48,412 bases of DNA from an uncultured Planctomycetaceae bacterium (GTDB taxonomy: Bacteria > Planctomycetota > Planctomycetia > Pirellulales > Pirellulaceae), in assembly GCA_903863885.1 (NCBI GenBank), contig CAIPEB010000002.1, positions 1 to 48,412 on the forward strand, read 5' to 3'. Positions 27,620-36,351 of this stretch are shown one piece after another. The notes under the pieces were generated by a model. It was not told the DNA's origin. It saw only the letters and a list, made by a program, of their open reading frames with translations, and ran no database searches. Both the position numbers and the translations under genes were made by a program. Numbering within the stretch: position 1 is the first letter of the stretch; each line of letters starts with the position of its first letter.

Positions 27620-30600
27620 CTACTTTGCCGGCTGCCCGATCTTCGTGAGCAATTCAATCGCGGCGGCAATCTCGGCTCTGCGCGCGTAAATTGCCGATGG
27701 TTCCTTGGCAAAAGTCGTCATGTCCGACGTAATTGATGCGGGCACCTTCAGCAGCGTCTCGTAGCGGGCGATCTCGGCGGCCGGCAACTTTGCGCGAACG
27801 GCGGCAAGCAACTCGCGAAGCAGGTTGAGATACTCGTAATCCTCAACGCCTTCGCGGAGCATTTCCCAGCGGATGCTCGAAACGGGCGGCTCAAGCACCG
27901 GACCGGCGGACGGATTCGGCACCGCAGCGGCCAGCGGCGGATAGATGAAACGCCCGTCTCCGTTGCCCCAAAACTGCTTCGCACCTTTGGGCGTCGAATA
28001 GCCGCTGACGTAGCCCATCGGATCGTCATACGGATTCTGCGGATGATCCGGAAATGCCGTTTCCGAAGTCCAATAGTTGCTCGACCAGACCAGCGTGCCA
28101 ACGATCTCGCGCTGCCAGGTCTGCCAATGCCAGACACGCAGCTCAGTCGCCGGGTGATCGATGAACAGCGTGCAGTAAGGAGCTTTCGGCCCCGTACACA
28201 CGTACCACCAGAATTCATCGCCCGCAGTGCGACGACGCTCCGCCTGTGCAGGGTCGTAGTTCGGCGTAATCGGGCACCAGATATTCACCGGTCCGGCCAG
28301 CGCGTCGACAGGCTCTTCGGTGAGCATGGTCCGCAAACCCGGAGCATGGAGCTTGAGACGCTCGAAGCCGCGCCTCACGAATTCGTAATCCTTCGGCTCC
28401 GGCTCGTCAAACCAGTAGATGTAGGGCATTCCCAACCAGCCCTTCGCACGGAAATGATCCTCCAACTGCTTGACGTAACTGGCGAACATCGCCTTGTACT
28501 GAGGCGTCTCTTCTCCGTAAGCCCCGATCTTCGGCTCGACGCGATCGTGAAATGTCCCGCCGCCCATTCCTTCGATCGGCAGCCTTATCGTATTGAAATG
28601 AAATCGGCGCACAGCCCGCTCGAATGCCGCGTCGAACGCCGTGAAGTCGACTTCCGCCCGCGGCGGATTTGCGTCGGGTACGAACTTCACGCGGATGTCA
28701 TCCAGCGGCGCAGGATCATACGGACTGATGCGATGACGGGAAAAACTCTCGAAGTACATGTCCAGGATCTTGCGACGATCCTCGTCCGACTTGATGTTGT
28801 GGTACTCGAAGACTGTCCACGGCGAAAAGCCAAACGCGGTCTGCAGATGATTGGTCTCGGGAAGAGCAAAGTCCCAGACATGCAGCCGCAGCGGAACCTC
28901 CGCCGCAAACCCCTGGGCCTTCAGCGAAACGCTGCCCTCATAATCGCCCGGCGCCGCATCCTTCGGCACGTAGACCAGCACCCACAGCGGCTGGTTCGTG
29001 CCGGCAGGAACGTCCAACGGTTCGCGCAGAGTCGGCAGAGCATCGGGCCACCAGTCCCGAACGCCGGCACCGTCCGTCGGATGCTCGACAAAATGGTAAT
29101 AGACGCGCAGGATGTCGATATTTTCGGCCGGTAACACGGCTTTTCCGGGCCCGGTCAATGGGGATGCCTTGGCCGTCAAACCCGTCAGCGGCTTGTCGGG
29201 ACGCACGACGAGCTGGATCGCCTCGTAGTCGTGCCGCGCCGCGGAAAGCGTCGCCGCCGGAGCAACCGCCGCGGGTACGGGCCGCTGCCGCGGGATCTTG
29301 CGTGTCGCATCGCACCACCACACGGCCGTGTCACCGCCGGTTTCAGCCAGACGCATTCCGTAATCCGACCGGTAGAAGTCGGGCACATTCAGTTCCATCT
29401 CGGCCCGCGTCGAAATCGCAGCCGGCCCCGAACCGACCGCAAGCGACAACGAACTCGGTCCCGCCGGCAGCGATGGAAGAGTGAATTCAACTGCTTGTGT
29501 CTTGCCTGATTCGAGCTTCGGCAGCGAACCGGTCAGCGAGTCCTTCGTGATATCCTTACCCGCGAGACACACCGAGCAGGACGGGACGACCGCCTCCTTG
29601 CCGCGGTTGCGAACCGTCATGGTCAATGCAACTCGACCATCGCTTCGTTCCTGCCTGACGATCCGGTCGACGGTAATCGGCTCGCCGCTGATCGGCAGAT
29701 CCGCGACGATCGTCTCGCCGGTGAGCGAAACCTGCCTGTCCGCCACCTCGGCTTCAAACTCGACCTGATTGATCTGAAAGCCGCTCGCGTCGGCGGCGCG
29801 CAACCTCAGGCGCAGATGGTCGCCCGACAGCAGATCTTCGGGAATCGACGCTTGCGCAGCACCCACCTGCTGGATCGTCGCGGCCGTCCGCCACTGCGTG
29901 CCATCCCGACTCACCTCGGCGATGCACGACCCGGCCACATGGTAGTTCACGTTGAAAGAAAACCGGCCGGAACGGAATTGCATGCCGGGAAGGCCGAACA
30001 CATAAGTCACACATTGCCCATTCCCAAGTGTCCAGCGAGTGCTGTTGAAGCCGGCTGTGGCATTTTCCAGTGTGCGGTGATAGTTGCTCGCAGGGCCTTC
30101 GAATGTGCCGACGAACCGATACCTGCCCTCGCGGATCATTTCCCCTTCCCCCAGCAGCAGCGGTCCCTTCTGGAGATTAACGGGAATCGCCCGGGCCAGT
30201 TGAACGGAGTCGAACTGGATCGCGCCCGTCGCGTGCCACTGCCCCAAACGGATGTAACCTGATCCGTCTTCCGGCACGCGAAAAGTGTGCCCGTACCATT
30301 TCCAATCGGGACCGATGTCGGAATAGTCCCGGTTGGCAAATGAGGGGCCGGCAATCGCCGATCCGGCTCCCGAAACTCGCCTCGCCCGAAAACGGAAGTG
30401 ATATAGGCCGCCCGACTTCAGACGCAAGTCGTCGCTTCGCCAGAGGCACGTATCCTCGCCCTTTCCAGTCACTTCCAGGATATCGCGGTCAACCCATCGG
30501 CAGCCCTCACCCTCGGACTTCCAAGATTTCGGACTGTCGCCGCCTTCGCGGAATTCACTGTTGGGCAGCGTCTGTGTCAAGGCGAGAGAGGCGCACGCGA

Positions 30601-30652
30601 GATTCATGATCCACGCGGCAATCGCCATGTTTCGTGGAAGCCGCAATTGCAT
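27620..30652 (-). CDS. DUF4091 (GH123-like) secreted glycoside hydrolase
   Basis: A 1010-residue exported protein. The N-terminal signal region (MAIAAWIMNLACASLALTQT) is followed by a carbohydrate-binding-like domain (about 30-150) and other beta domains. From about residue 440 the GH123-like architecture appears: LWVLVYVPKDAAPGDYEGSV, PETNHLQTAFGFSPWT, and YIYWFDEPEPKDYEF, whose D749-E750 matches the Asp-Glu pair used by GH123 beta-N-acetylgalactosaminidases for substrate-assisted hydrolysis. The DUF4091 part follows (RVWHWQTWQREIVGTLVWSS). AAGGAG lies seven bases before the ATG. Activity on an N-acetylhexosamine glycan is plausible but unproven. It is the most distal gene of the minus-strand side of the glycan region. 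Confidence 0.82.
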   Translation of the reverse strand: MQLRLPRNMAIAAWIMNLACASLALTQTLPNSEFREGGDSPKSWKSEGEGCRWVDRDILEVTGKGEDTCLWRSDDLRLKSGGLYHFRFRARRVSGAGSAIAGPSFANRDYSDIGPDWKWYGHTFRVPEDGSGYIRLGQWHATGAIQFDSVQLARAIPVNLQKGPLLLGEGEMIREGRYRFVGTFEGPASNYHRTLENATAGFNSTRWTLGNGQCVTYVFGLPGMQFRSGRFSFNVNYHVAGSCIAEVSRDGTQWRTAATIQQVGAAQASIPEDLLSGDHLRLRLRAADASGFQINQVEFEAEVADRQVSLTGETIVADLPISGEPITVDRIVRQERSDGRVALTMTVRNRGKEAVVPSCSVCLAGKDITKDSLTGSLPKLESGKTQAVEFTLPSLPAGPSSLSLAVGSGPAAISTRAEMELNVPDFYRSDYGMRLAETGGDTAVWWCDATRKIPRQRPVPAAVAPAATLSAARHDYEAIQLVVRPDKPLTGLTAKASPLTGPGKAVLPAENIDILRVYYHFVEHPTDGAGVRDWWPDALPTLREPLDVPAGTNQPLWVLVYVPKDAAPGDYEGSVSLKAQGFAAEVPLRLHVWDFALPETNHLQTAFGFSPWTVFEYHNIKSDEDRRKILDMYFESFSRHRISPYDPAPLDDIRVKFVPDANPPRAEVDFTAFDAAFERAVRRFHFNTIRLPIEGMGGGTFHDRVEPKIGAYGEETPQYKAMFASYVKQLEDHFRAKGWLGMPYIYWFDEPEPKDYEFVRRGFERLKLHAPGLRTMLTEEPVDALAGPVNIWCPITPNYDPAQAERRRTAGDEFWWYVCTGPKAPYCTLFIDHPATELRVWHWQTWQREIVGTLVWSSNYWTSETAFPDHPQNPYDDPMGYVSGYSTPKGAKQFWGNGDGRFIYPPLAAAVPNPSAGPVLEPPVSSIRWEMLREGVEDYEYLNLLRELLAAVRAKLPAAEIARYETLLKVPASITSDMTTFAKEPSAIYARRAEIAAAIELLTKIGQPAK

Positions 30653-31121
30653 CGTGTTCTCCTTGACGGATTGGGCCTAAGGGTTTGTGTGGAACAGGCT
30701 CACGGAAGTGTGGCACGGAACTCACGACCAAACCTCTCGAATGGGACGTGTGACAAGCCGTGCTGATGTCCGATGAACGCCCCAAAACACGACCAGAGCA
30801 CTCGAAAGTACTGGTGAACTCACTCTTCGGTTCCAGCTGAGGGCAGCAATACGGCGCAGCCAAGAGGCGACACGCCGCTCCCGGCCGGTAGCCCATCGCC
30901 GTTATTTCCTCCGCTCCCCCCGAAGTACGCATTGCCGGTTCTTGATCAGCCACGAATTAATTGACTGAAGGCTCGCTGGGATCAAGGGAGCCGAACCTGA
31001 CGATTGGTTCGCGGAGCGTGGTGCCGACCGGACCAGTCCACTCGTCGGGCGGCATAAGGTCGATTTCCCTTGACCGTGGCGGGCCTTCGGCCGTTCTTGG
31101 GCACCGCTTGAGCACGACAGT
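30653..31121. other. Intergenic space without a recognised gene
   Basis: About 470 bp separates the DUF2961 gene from the next minus-strand gene. I see no supported reading frame, RNA gene or strong tandem repeat here. The AAGGAG ribosome-binding site of the DUF4091 gene lies at its left edge. The length suggests that the DUF4091 gene has its own promoter rather than depending on read-through. Confidence 0.5.
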
Positions 31122-33227
31122 TCACTCGACTTTTTCCAGTTTCAAATAGTCGAGCCCGAACATGTGCCGCTTCACTGCCTTCGCATTCGCTCCCACGATC
31201 TGAACTTCGAGGCGATTGATGCCCGGTTCGAGATCGACCGTGCCGACTTCCAGCGCGTCGTTCTCCACACCGTCGTTGAAGCGGTCGAACTCCTTCGTCA
31301 ACTGGCCGAGCTTCAAGCGCACAATCGCATAGTCCACCGCTTTGGTCAGATCGGCAACCACCTTGTACCGCCCTTTCTCCTTGACCGGCACCTCGAGCAC
31401 AAGCTTGTCGCCTGGTTTGCCGTCGATCCACCACAATTGAGCGTTGCAACTCCAATCGTTCGAATCCGTCGCCTGGACCTGGGTTTCGCCGCCCGTCTTC
31501 TCGACGATCTTCAGGCTCTCGCCTTCGAGGGCGTCTCGCTCGGCGCGAACCTCCACCACATCGGTCCGTTTCTTGGCAACGGGAAGAACCGCCGCTTCCG
31601 GATCGGGCTTCACGTTGCACGTGGCGCCGGGCCTTCCATACCAGAAGACTGAAGGGGCGTAGTTGACTTTGGTGTGTGCCCAGTGCCACAACTCGAGGTC
31701 GAACTTGATTGACTTGGTAAACGGCAGGGCGTCGAGCATGCGATAGCGGTCGTTCACCGAGAACCCTCCCGCGAGGTTTCCGTCGCCGCAGGGCTGTGCG
31801 TGAAACGGCGACTGGAAGAATTCGGGACGGCACCACGCGTATCCATAGTAGTCTTCCGACCCTGTTCCGATGTGCGAAGGAAACTCCTCGCCATCGATGA
31901 AGATCTTTTCGTCACCTTCTCCCCACCATGCCGCGGCTCCATTAAACAGCGTAAGCGTATCGCCGACGATCTTTCCCACGCCGGAGACCGTCACATAGTT
32001 GACGTCGAAGGCTCCTTTACCGGTCTGGTCCTTTCGCGGTCCGGTATCCACCTTCGTCAATTGATGCCAGACCGCGTGGAAGTGCATGCTCCGCTCGGTC
32101 CACTCGTACACCGAGCCCTGCACTTCGGACGTTACCTTCACCGGCTGGTCACCGAGATTCTGCAGGCTCACGCGACAGGACTTTTCGTGGGGCATGACCC
32201 AGTAACAGGTCATCGTTCCGTCCTTGTCCACATTCGTGTACCAACTGCGATAGGCGTGGATCTGATAGCCCGTCCCGAAGAAATCCCCCACCGGACACCA
32301 GACCGTCTGCTCGCCATCAAACTCCGCCGTCAAAACCGTGGAGCGCAGAGCCTGCTCGCGATCCGCCGCTTCGAGCTTCACGGTGATCTTGCGAACCGCT
32401 CCGGCCCCGCCGCTCCCCTGATACAGATTCAAACCCGCAGTCTTCGGCGGCAACTCGACGCCGGCGACTTGGATTGTCCCCAGCGGCGGCGTATCGCCCA
32501 GTTCGGCCGCAACCAGAGTCTTGCCGATCTTGTCAATCAGCGACTTGAGTTCGTCGAGTTGGCCTCGCTCGAAGGACTTCACCTTGGTGCCGGATTCATA
32601 GGTCCGGTAGTTGATCTGGTAATAGAGCGCCTCGCCCTTCTGCGCGCCGAAGTCGACGATCGCGTCACTTTCATAAGTGATCTTACAGCCGTCCTGGTAC
32701 GGTATCGGCAGATACAGGTTGTGACCTCGCTGAGCATACGGCGTCAACGGCGACACCGATTCGCTCAACGGCGGGCCGATCAGCTTGCCGCCGCTGATAA
32801 GATCCGCAATCGGTCCTTCGATCGCCGGCTTCGCACTGCCATCAAGGTATACTCGCAGCGTTCCATTGCTGAACGGCTCGAGCTTGCCGTCCTTGCTCTT
32901 GCCATGCCATGTGGCCCAGAAGCGAACGACCGCACCGGCGCCCTTCGCGTCGAGCATGACGTACTCTTTTCGCCCGGCATTGTCTTCAACTCGCACAAAC
33001 TGGCTTCGGTCCCAGTTCGCAAACCACCCCTCCTTGCCGACGCCGACCGTATCGCGATCGTAGCTGCTGAACTGCCGGCAGATGTAATGCGGCGAGGGAA
33101 CCTCGGCAGACCGCTCGCGACTGACCATCTCGTTCAACAAAGACTCGAGACTGACCGACTCTGCCGCCATCGACGGCAGCGACGCCGCCAATGCGATAGT
33201 GAAACAGATTTGCATGATGATTCGCAT
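31122..33227 (-). CDS. DUF2961 (GH172-type) secreted glycoside hydrolase
   Basis: A 701-residue protein with a signal peptide (MRIIMQICFTIALAASLPSM). The DUF2961 domain spans roughly 40-510 and shows AGAVVRFWATWHG, GHNLYLPIPYQDGCKIT, AAWWGEGDEKIFIDGEEFPS and GTGSEDYYGYAWC, whose E458 lies in the conserved Ser-Glu-Asp-Tyr motif. Characterised GH172 members act on fructofuranosides and arabinofuranosides, with conserved Glu residues in this core. The last 150 residues (WWIDGKPGDKLVLEVPVKE, FGLDYLKLEKVE) look like an added beta-sandwich that may bind sugar. The ATG at 33227 has AAGGAAAG upstream. It lies next to other glycan-active genes; the substrate is unknown. Confidence 0.86.
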   Translation of the reverse strand: MRIIMQICFTIALAASLPSMAAESVSLESLLNEMVSRERSAEVPSPHYICRQFSSYDRDTVGVGKEGWFANWDRSQFVRVEDNAGRKEYVMLDAKGAGAVVRFWATWHGKSKDGKLEPFSNGTLRVYLDGSAKPAIEGPIADLISGGKLIGPPLSESVSPLTPYAQRGHNLYLPIPYQDGCKITYESDAIVDFGAQKGEALYYQINYRTYESGTKVKSFERGQLDELKSLIDKIGKTLVAAELGDTPPLGTIQVAGVELPPKTAGLNLYQGSGGAGAVRKITVKLEAADREQALRSTVLTAEFDGEQTVWCPVGDFFGTGYQIHAYRSWYTNVDKDGTMTCYWVMPHEKSCRVSLQNLGDQPVKVTSEVQGSVYEWTERSMHFHAVWHQLTKVDTGPRKDQTGKGAFDVNYVTVSGVGKIVGDTLTLFNGAAAWWGEGDEKIFIDGEEFPSHIGTGSEDYYGYAWCRPEFFQSPFHAQPCGDGNLAGGFSVNDRYRMLDALPFTKSIKFDLELWHWAHTKVNYAPSVFWYGRPGATCNVKPDPEAAVLPVAKKRTDVVEVRAERDALEGESLKIVEKTGGETQVQATDSNDWSCNAQLWWIDGKPGDKLVLEVPVKEKGRYKVVADLTKAVDYAIVRLKLGQLTKEFDRFNDGVENDALEVGTVDLEPGINRLEVQIVGANAKAVKRHMFGLDYLKLEKVE

Positions 33228-33358
33228 GTATTGCTTTCCTTTTTCTTAAATCGGTCGAGTTCGCAGTCGCACGAGAGATCCTCAGGGTACAACTGCGACA
33301 TTGGCGTTTCCAGTGTGCTGCGACGGATACACGAGGTTGGCAGGCGATCGTCTTATCG

Positions 33359-33388
33359 CTTCACCCGCCCGCAAGCAGGAGGGTGAAG
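33359..33388. repeat. Hairpin related to the arms of the MITE-like element
   Basis: An inverted repeat, CTTCACCC (33359-33366) and GGGTGAAG (33381-33388), encloses a partly paired CCCGC/GCAGG centre. The outer arms match the CTTCACCC/GGGTGAAG arms beside the palindrome at 19009-19034. It lies in the 351-bp space between the FG-GAP/HExxH gene and the DUF2961 gene on the minus strand, where I see no gene. It may be a decayed element or a transcription terminator. Confidence 0.5.
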
Positions 33389-33578
33389 ACGTTGTCGGCA
33401 GTTCATTGATTCGAGTTTGTATTGATAGCTGCCTGCGACACACGGGTGGACAAGCTCTCAGGTTTTACTCCATCGCATCGTTGTTAGGACTTTTCATGCC
33501 GGGTGGCACGGAGCGTCTGAAGTGCGATGTGAAGGAGGAAGAACCTACAAACAACCGACCCATGCCTTACGAGAGCAA

Positions 33579-36173
33579 TCACCGCGATGCCGGTTTCGCG
33601 GGCGTGTGGACGATATTCGTGACAACGCCGTCGTCGTTCACCGCGAACTCGTAGTAGCGGTCGCCGAGATCGACGCGGTCGATATAACCGCGGTCATTCC
33701 GGCGCAGAGCGGCAAACGAAATCACCTGCCGGCATGCGTTGTCGTTCTCGCAGAACTTCATCTTGTTGTATCCGAGCGACCAGATCTCCATGAACAGGAG
33801 GACTTCGGTCAAGTTGCTCTTGAACCCGCGATTCCAGCGATCGATCGCGACTTCGATCCGGCCTTCGCTGCTGTTCCAGAACTGGTTGCCCTGTGTGGCA
33901 AGGCTCTCCTGCGGCGCGCCGTAAAACCAGCTGATGTTCCCGCGCATGAATCCGTATTTGCCCCATTCCGCGCCCTGGCCTTCGGCCCAGTACTTCTTCC
34001 AGGCGGCGTCCCAGGTGTTCGCCGCGCCGTCCCACAATCCGCGATCCTGAAAATGCCGCTTGGTGAGGTCCCAGCTGAACCAGCCGCTCTTCGGATCCGC
34101 GCACATGTCGGGACCGCCGGCCATCACCAGCATCTGGCCCCAGCGGCGATTCAGTTCCGGCGATTTGCGCACGTAGGCATCGATGTCGTGGCAGGCCTCG
34201 TGATGGACCACGGTCATGAACCAGTTCTCGCTCCCGCGATCACCGATTATTTCGCGGGCATCCTGACCGAAACCGTATTCGCCGTTGTCCACCGGCACGC
34301 CGTTGAACGTGTTCTTGAGATGGCCTCGCACGAGATAGTCGCGTCCGCCGCCAAGCCAGTCGTTTGCCGTAATGCCGGTTCCGGGATAGATCTCGCGGGG
34401 AATCGTCCGAACCCACTGATGGATCGCCTCGGCGCCCCGGGGGTTCTGTCCGTTATCGATGTAGATGAGGCCGATATCTTCGACCAGCTTGCGATAGCCC
34501 CCGGTCATTTGCGCGGCGTCGCATAGCGCCCGGCGCACCCTGGGGTTCTCGTAATAGGCGACCAGCGTTGTAAGCCAGACCTGTGCGGCAAGCGATGGAA
34601 TGCCGGGCTGTTTCTTGATGTCGTGCGTCTGGAGTTTGAAATACTGCGGATACGACTTGATAAGGTCGAGGAGCCCGCGCACGATCTCCTGTTTCTGGGA
34701 CGGGGTAGCAAACCTCGTCACAAAATCGTACAGCGCGCCTTGCAGCGTCTGCATGCGACTGCGGGCGTTCGCGTTGGCGGGATCCGCGAGAAAAGGTCCG
34801 AGATCGCGAGGATGCTCGGCGATCATCGAGACAATCCCGCTCAGATACGACCTGCCGCTCTCGCCCCTGGCCCACCGCAGAACACCGCACTTCTCGCCGC
34901 CCACAATCATGTCGATCGTTCCGTCCCCGTCCATGTCCGCGAAATCCACGATTGGCCCGTCGGTCAAAGCGTGCATGTCCAGCTTGCCGAACTCAGGACC
35001 GGAAACACTGAACTCGCCCTGCTCGCGCAGCAGCGGCGTTGCCGGAGTGCCGCTATTGATGCGAAAGCGAATGTTGCCCCAGTTGTATGAATCGACGAAA
35101 TCAGACAACCCGTCCTGATTCAGATCCGCGATGCGGACATTCAGGTTGTACGATCCATCGACAGTCAGCCCCTCCGAATCCACCTTGGTGTCGGGCGCGT
35201 CGAAGACGAGTTCCTTGTCAGCAGCCGCGCCGTAGGCCACCTTGACGCTGCCGGAGAACGAACCGGTGATCACGTCGGGAACACCGTCTCCGTTCCAATC
35301 CGCGATCTCGGCACGCACGTCCTCCGCCACGAAATCGCCGCCGGTTTTCGCCTGAACAACAACAGCCTTCGCCAGCGCAGGCTTGCCGGCGGACGTCGAC
35401 ATATTGCGTGCCCATCGTACTTTGCGATCGTCGGCGACGAAGGCCAGATCACGCCGACCGTCCCGGTCCATGTCGATCCACGCAATCGCGATGCGTCCCT
35501 TGCCGAATTGAATCGGGGCACCGCCGGCCTCGACTACGACACCCGGCGCGAAAGCGGGTGCCTGTTGAGTACCGGAATTGCGATACCAGCTCACGCGTCC
35601 CTCGGCGCCGACGAGCAGATCCACCAATCCGTCGCCGTCCCAATCCAGGGCTCGCGGCATGGCGGCCGTTGAAACGCGGACCGGCTCGCTTCCGGCCTTC
35701 ATTTCACTGAGGCCCGTAAAGCTGGTCGTGGCCCATTGCCCGGTCGGCTTGATCACAGTGACGTGCATCGTCGCGGTCGTGCTTCCGTTGTGTCCATCAC
35801 TCAGCACAAACTGGAACGAGTCATCGCCGACGAAGTCGTTGCGCGGCGTATAGCTGAACGTGCCGTCGTCGTTCATGACCGCGCTGCCGTTGGAAGGCTT
35901 GGTGAAACTCACGAACTTCAATTCGTGAGTCTCGACATCGTAATTCCCGAGCATGACGCTCGGCGTCGGAAACGTCTTGTTCATCTCTACCGTCGCGTAT
36001 CGATCCGGCACGCGAGGCGCGATGTTGGGAAACGGATCCGGCAGCCACCGCGTGGTGACGCTGTCATCGGGAGCTTTCGTGTCAGCGGCAGCAACAAACT
36101 TCGCCGGACTCGAAGTCACCAGCCAACATCCGAACACCAGAATCGCGCTGAAGAAACAAGTTCGAGTCCCCAT
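33579..36173 (-). CDS. Secreted FG-GAP repeat protein with a C-terminal HExxH motif
   Basis: An 864-residue exported protein. The signal peptide (FFSAILVFGCWLVTSSPA) precedes a cadherin/Ig-like domain at about 45-142 (DDGTFSYTPRNDFVGDDSFQ). Then comes an FG-GAP/VCBS-like propeller with five D-x-[DN]-x-D-G-type calcium-loop motifs at about 177, 234, 292, 350 and 413 (for example DWDGDGLVD, DMDGDGTID). The C-terminal 400 residues are mostly helical and contain HEACH (H658, E659, H662) in TVVHHEACHDIDAYV, the zincin zinc-binding motif. The start at 36173 fits the signal peptide; the frame stays open to 36755 across the divergent gene. It may be a secreted metallopeptidase targeted by its repeats, but no peptidase family is recognised. 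Confidence 0.75.
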   Translation of the reverse strand: MGTRTCFFSAILVFGCWLVTSSPAKFVAAADTKAPDDSVTTRWLPDPFPNIAPRVPDRYATVEMNKTFPTPSVMLGNYDVETHELKFVSFTKPSNGSAVMNDDGTFSYTPRNDFVGDDSFQFVLSDGHNGSTTATMHVTVIKPTGQWATTSFTGLSEMKAGSEPVRVSTAAMPRALDWDGDGLVDLLVGAEGRVSWYRNSGTQQAPAFAPGVVVEAGGAPIQFGKGRIAIAWIDMDRDGRRDLAFVADDRKVRWARNMSTSAGKPALAKAVVVQAKTGGDFVAEDVRAEIADWNGDGVPDVITGSFSGSVKVAYGAAADKELVFDAPDTKVDSEGLTVDGSYNLNVRIADLNQDGLSDFVDSYNWGNIRFRINSGTPATPLLREQGEFSVSGPEFGKLDMHALTDGPIVDFADMDGDGTIDMIVGGEKCGVLRWARGESGRSYLSGIVSMIAEHPRDLGPFLADPANANARSRMQTLQGALYDFVTRFATPSQKQEIVRGLLDLIKSYPQYFKLQTHDIKKQPGIPSLAAQVWLTTLVAYYENPRVRRALCDAAQMTGGYRKLVEDIGLIYIDNGQNPRGAEAIHQWVRTIPREIYPGTGITANDWLGGGRDYLVRGHLKNTFNGVPVDNGEYGFGQDAREIIGDRGSENWFMTVVHHEACHDIDAYVRKSPELNRRWGQMLVMAGGPDMCADPKSGWFSWDLTKRHFQDRGLWDGAANTWDAAWKKYWAEGQGAEWGKYGFMRGNISWFYGAPQESLATQGNQFWNSSEGRIEVAIDRWNRGFKSNLTEVLLFMEIWSLGYNKMKFCENDNACRQVISFAALRRNDRGYIDRVDLGDRYYEFAVNDDGVVTNIVHTPAKPASR

Positions 36174-36351
36174 GAAGTCTCTCTCGCCTTGAAGCCCTGT
36201 ATTGCCGCCCGGTCTTCGCCGGATTATGACACTTCCATTGACCCGGGTGTCGATGCCGGCTCTGGTTCCGATATGACGTTCCGCGGCTGAACCCGAGGCA
36301 CGCGGCCTCGAAGTTCCGGAACTTGGCACCCAACTTATCCTACGAAGAACG
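36174..36351. promoter_or_regulatory. Divergent promoter region of the fucosidase and FG-GAP genes
   Basis: A 178-bp space separates two divergently transcribed secreted-protein genes, the FG-GAP/HExxH gene on the minus strand and the GH95 gene on the plus strand. It must hold the minus-strand promoter and probably the promoter of the plus-strand fucose run, so a shared regulator is possible. I could not support a specific operator or sigma-factor site. Confidence 0.4.

Noticed and set aside
31800-33386. Open frame of 528 codons on the plus strand
   Set aside because: Antisense to the DUF2961 gene, which has a signal peptide and the conserved GSEDYY motif.
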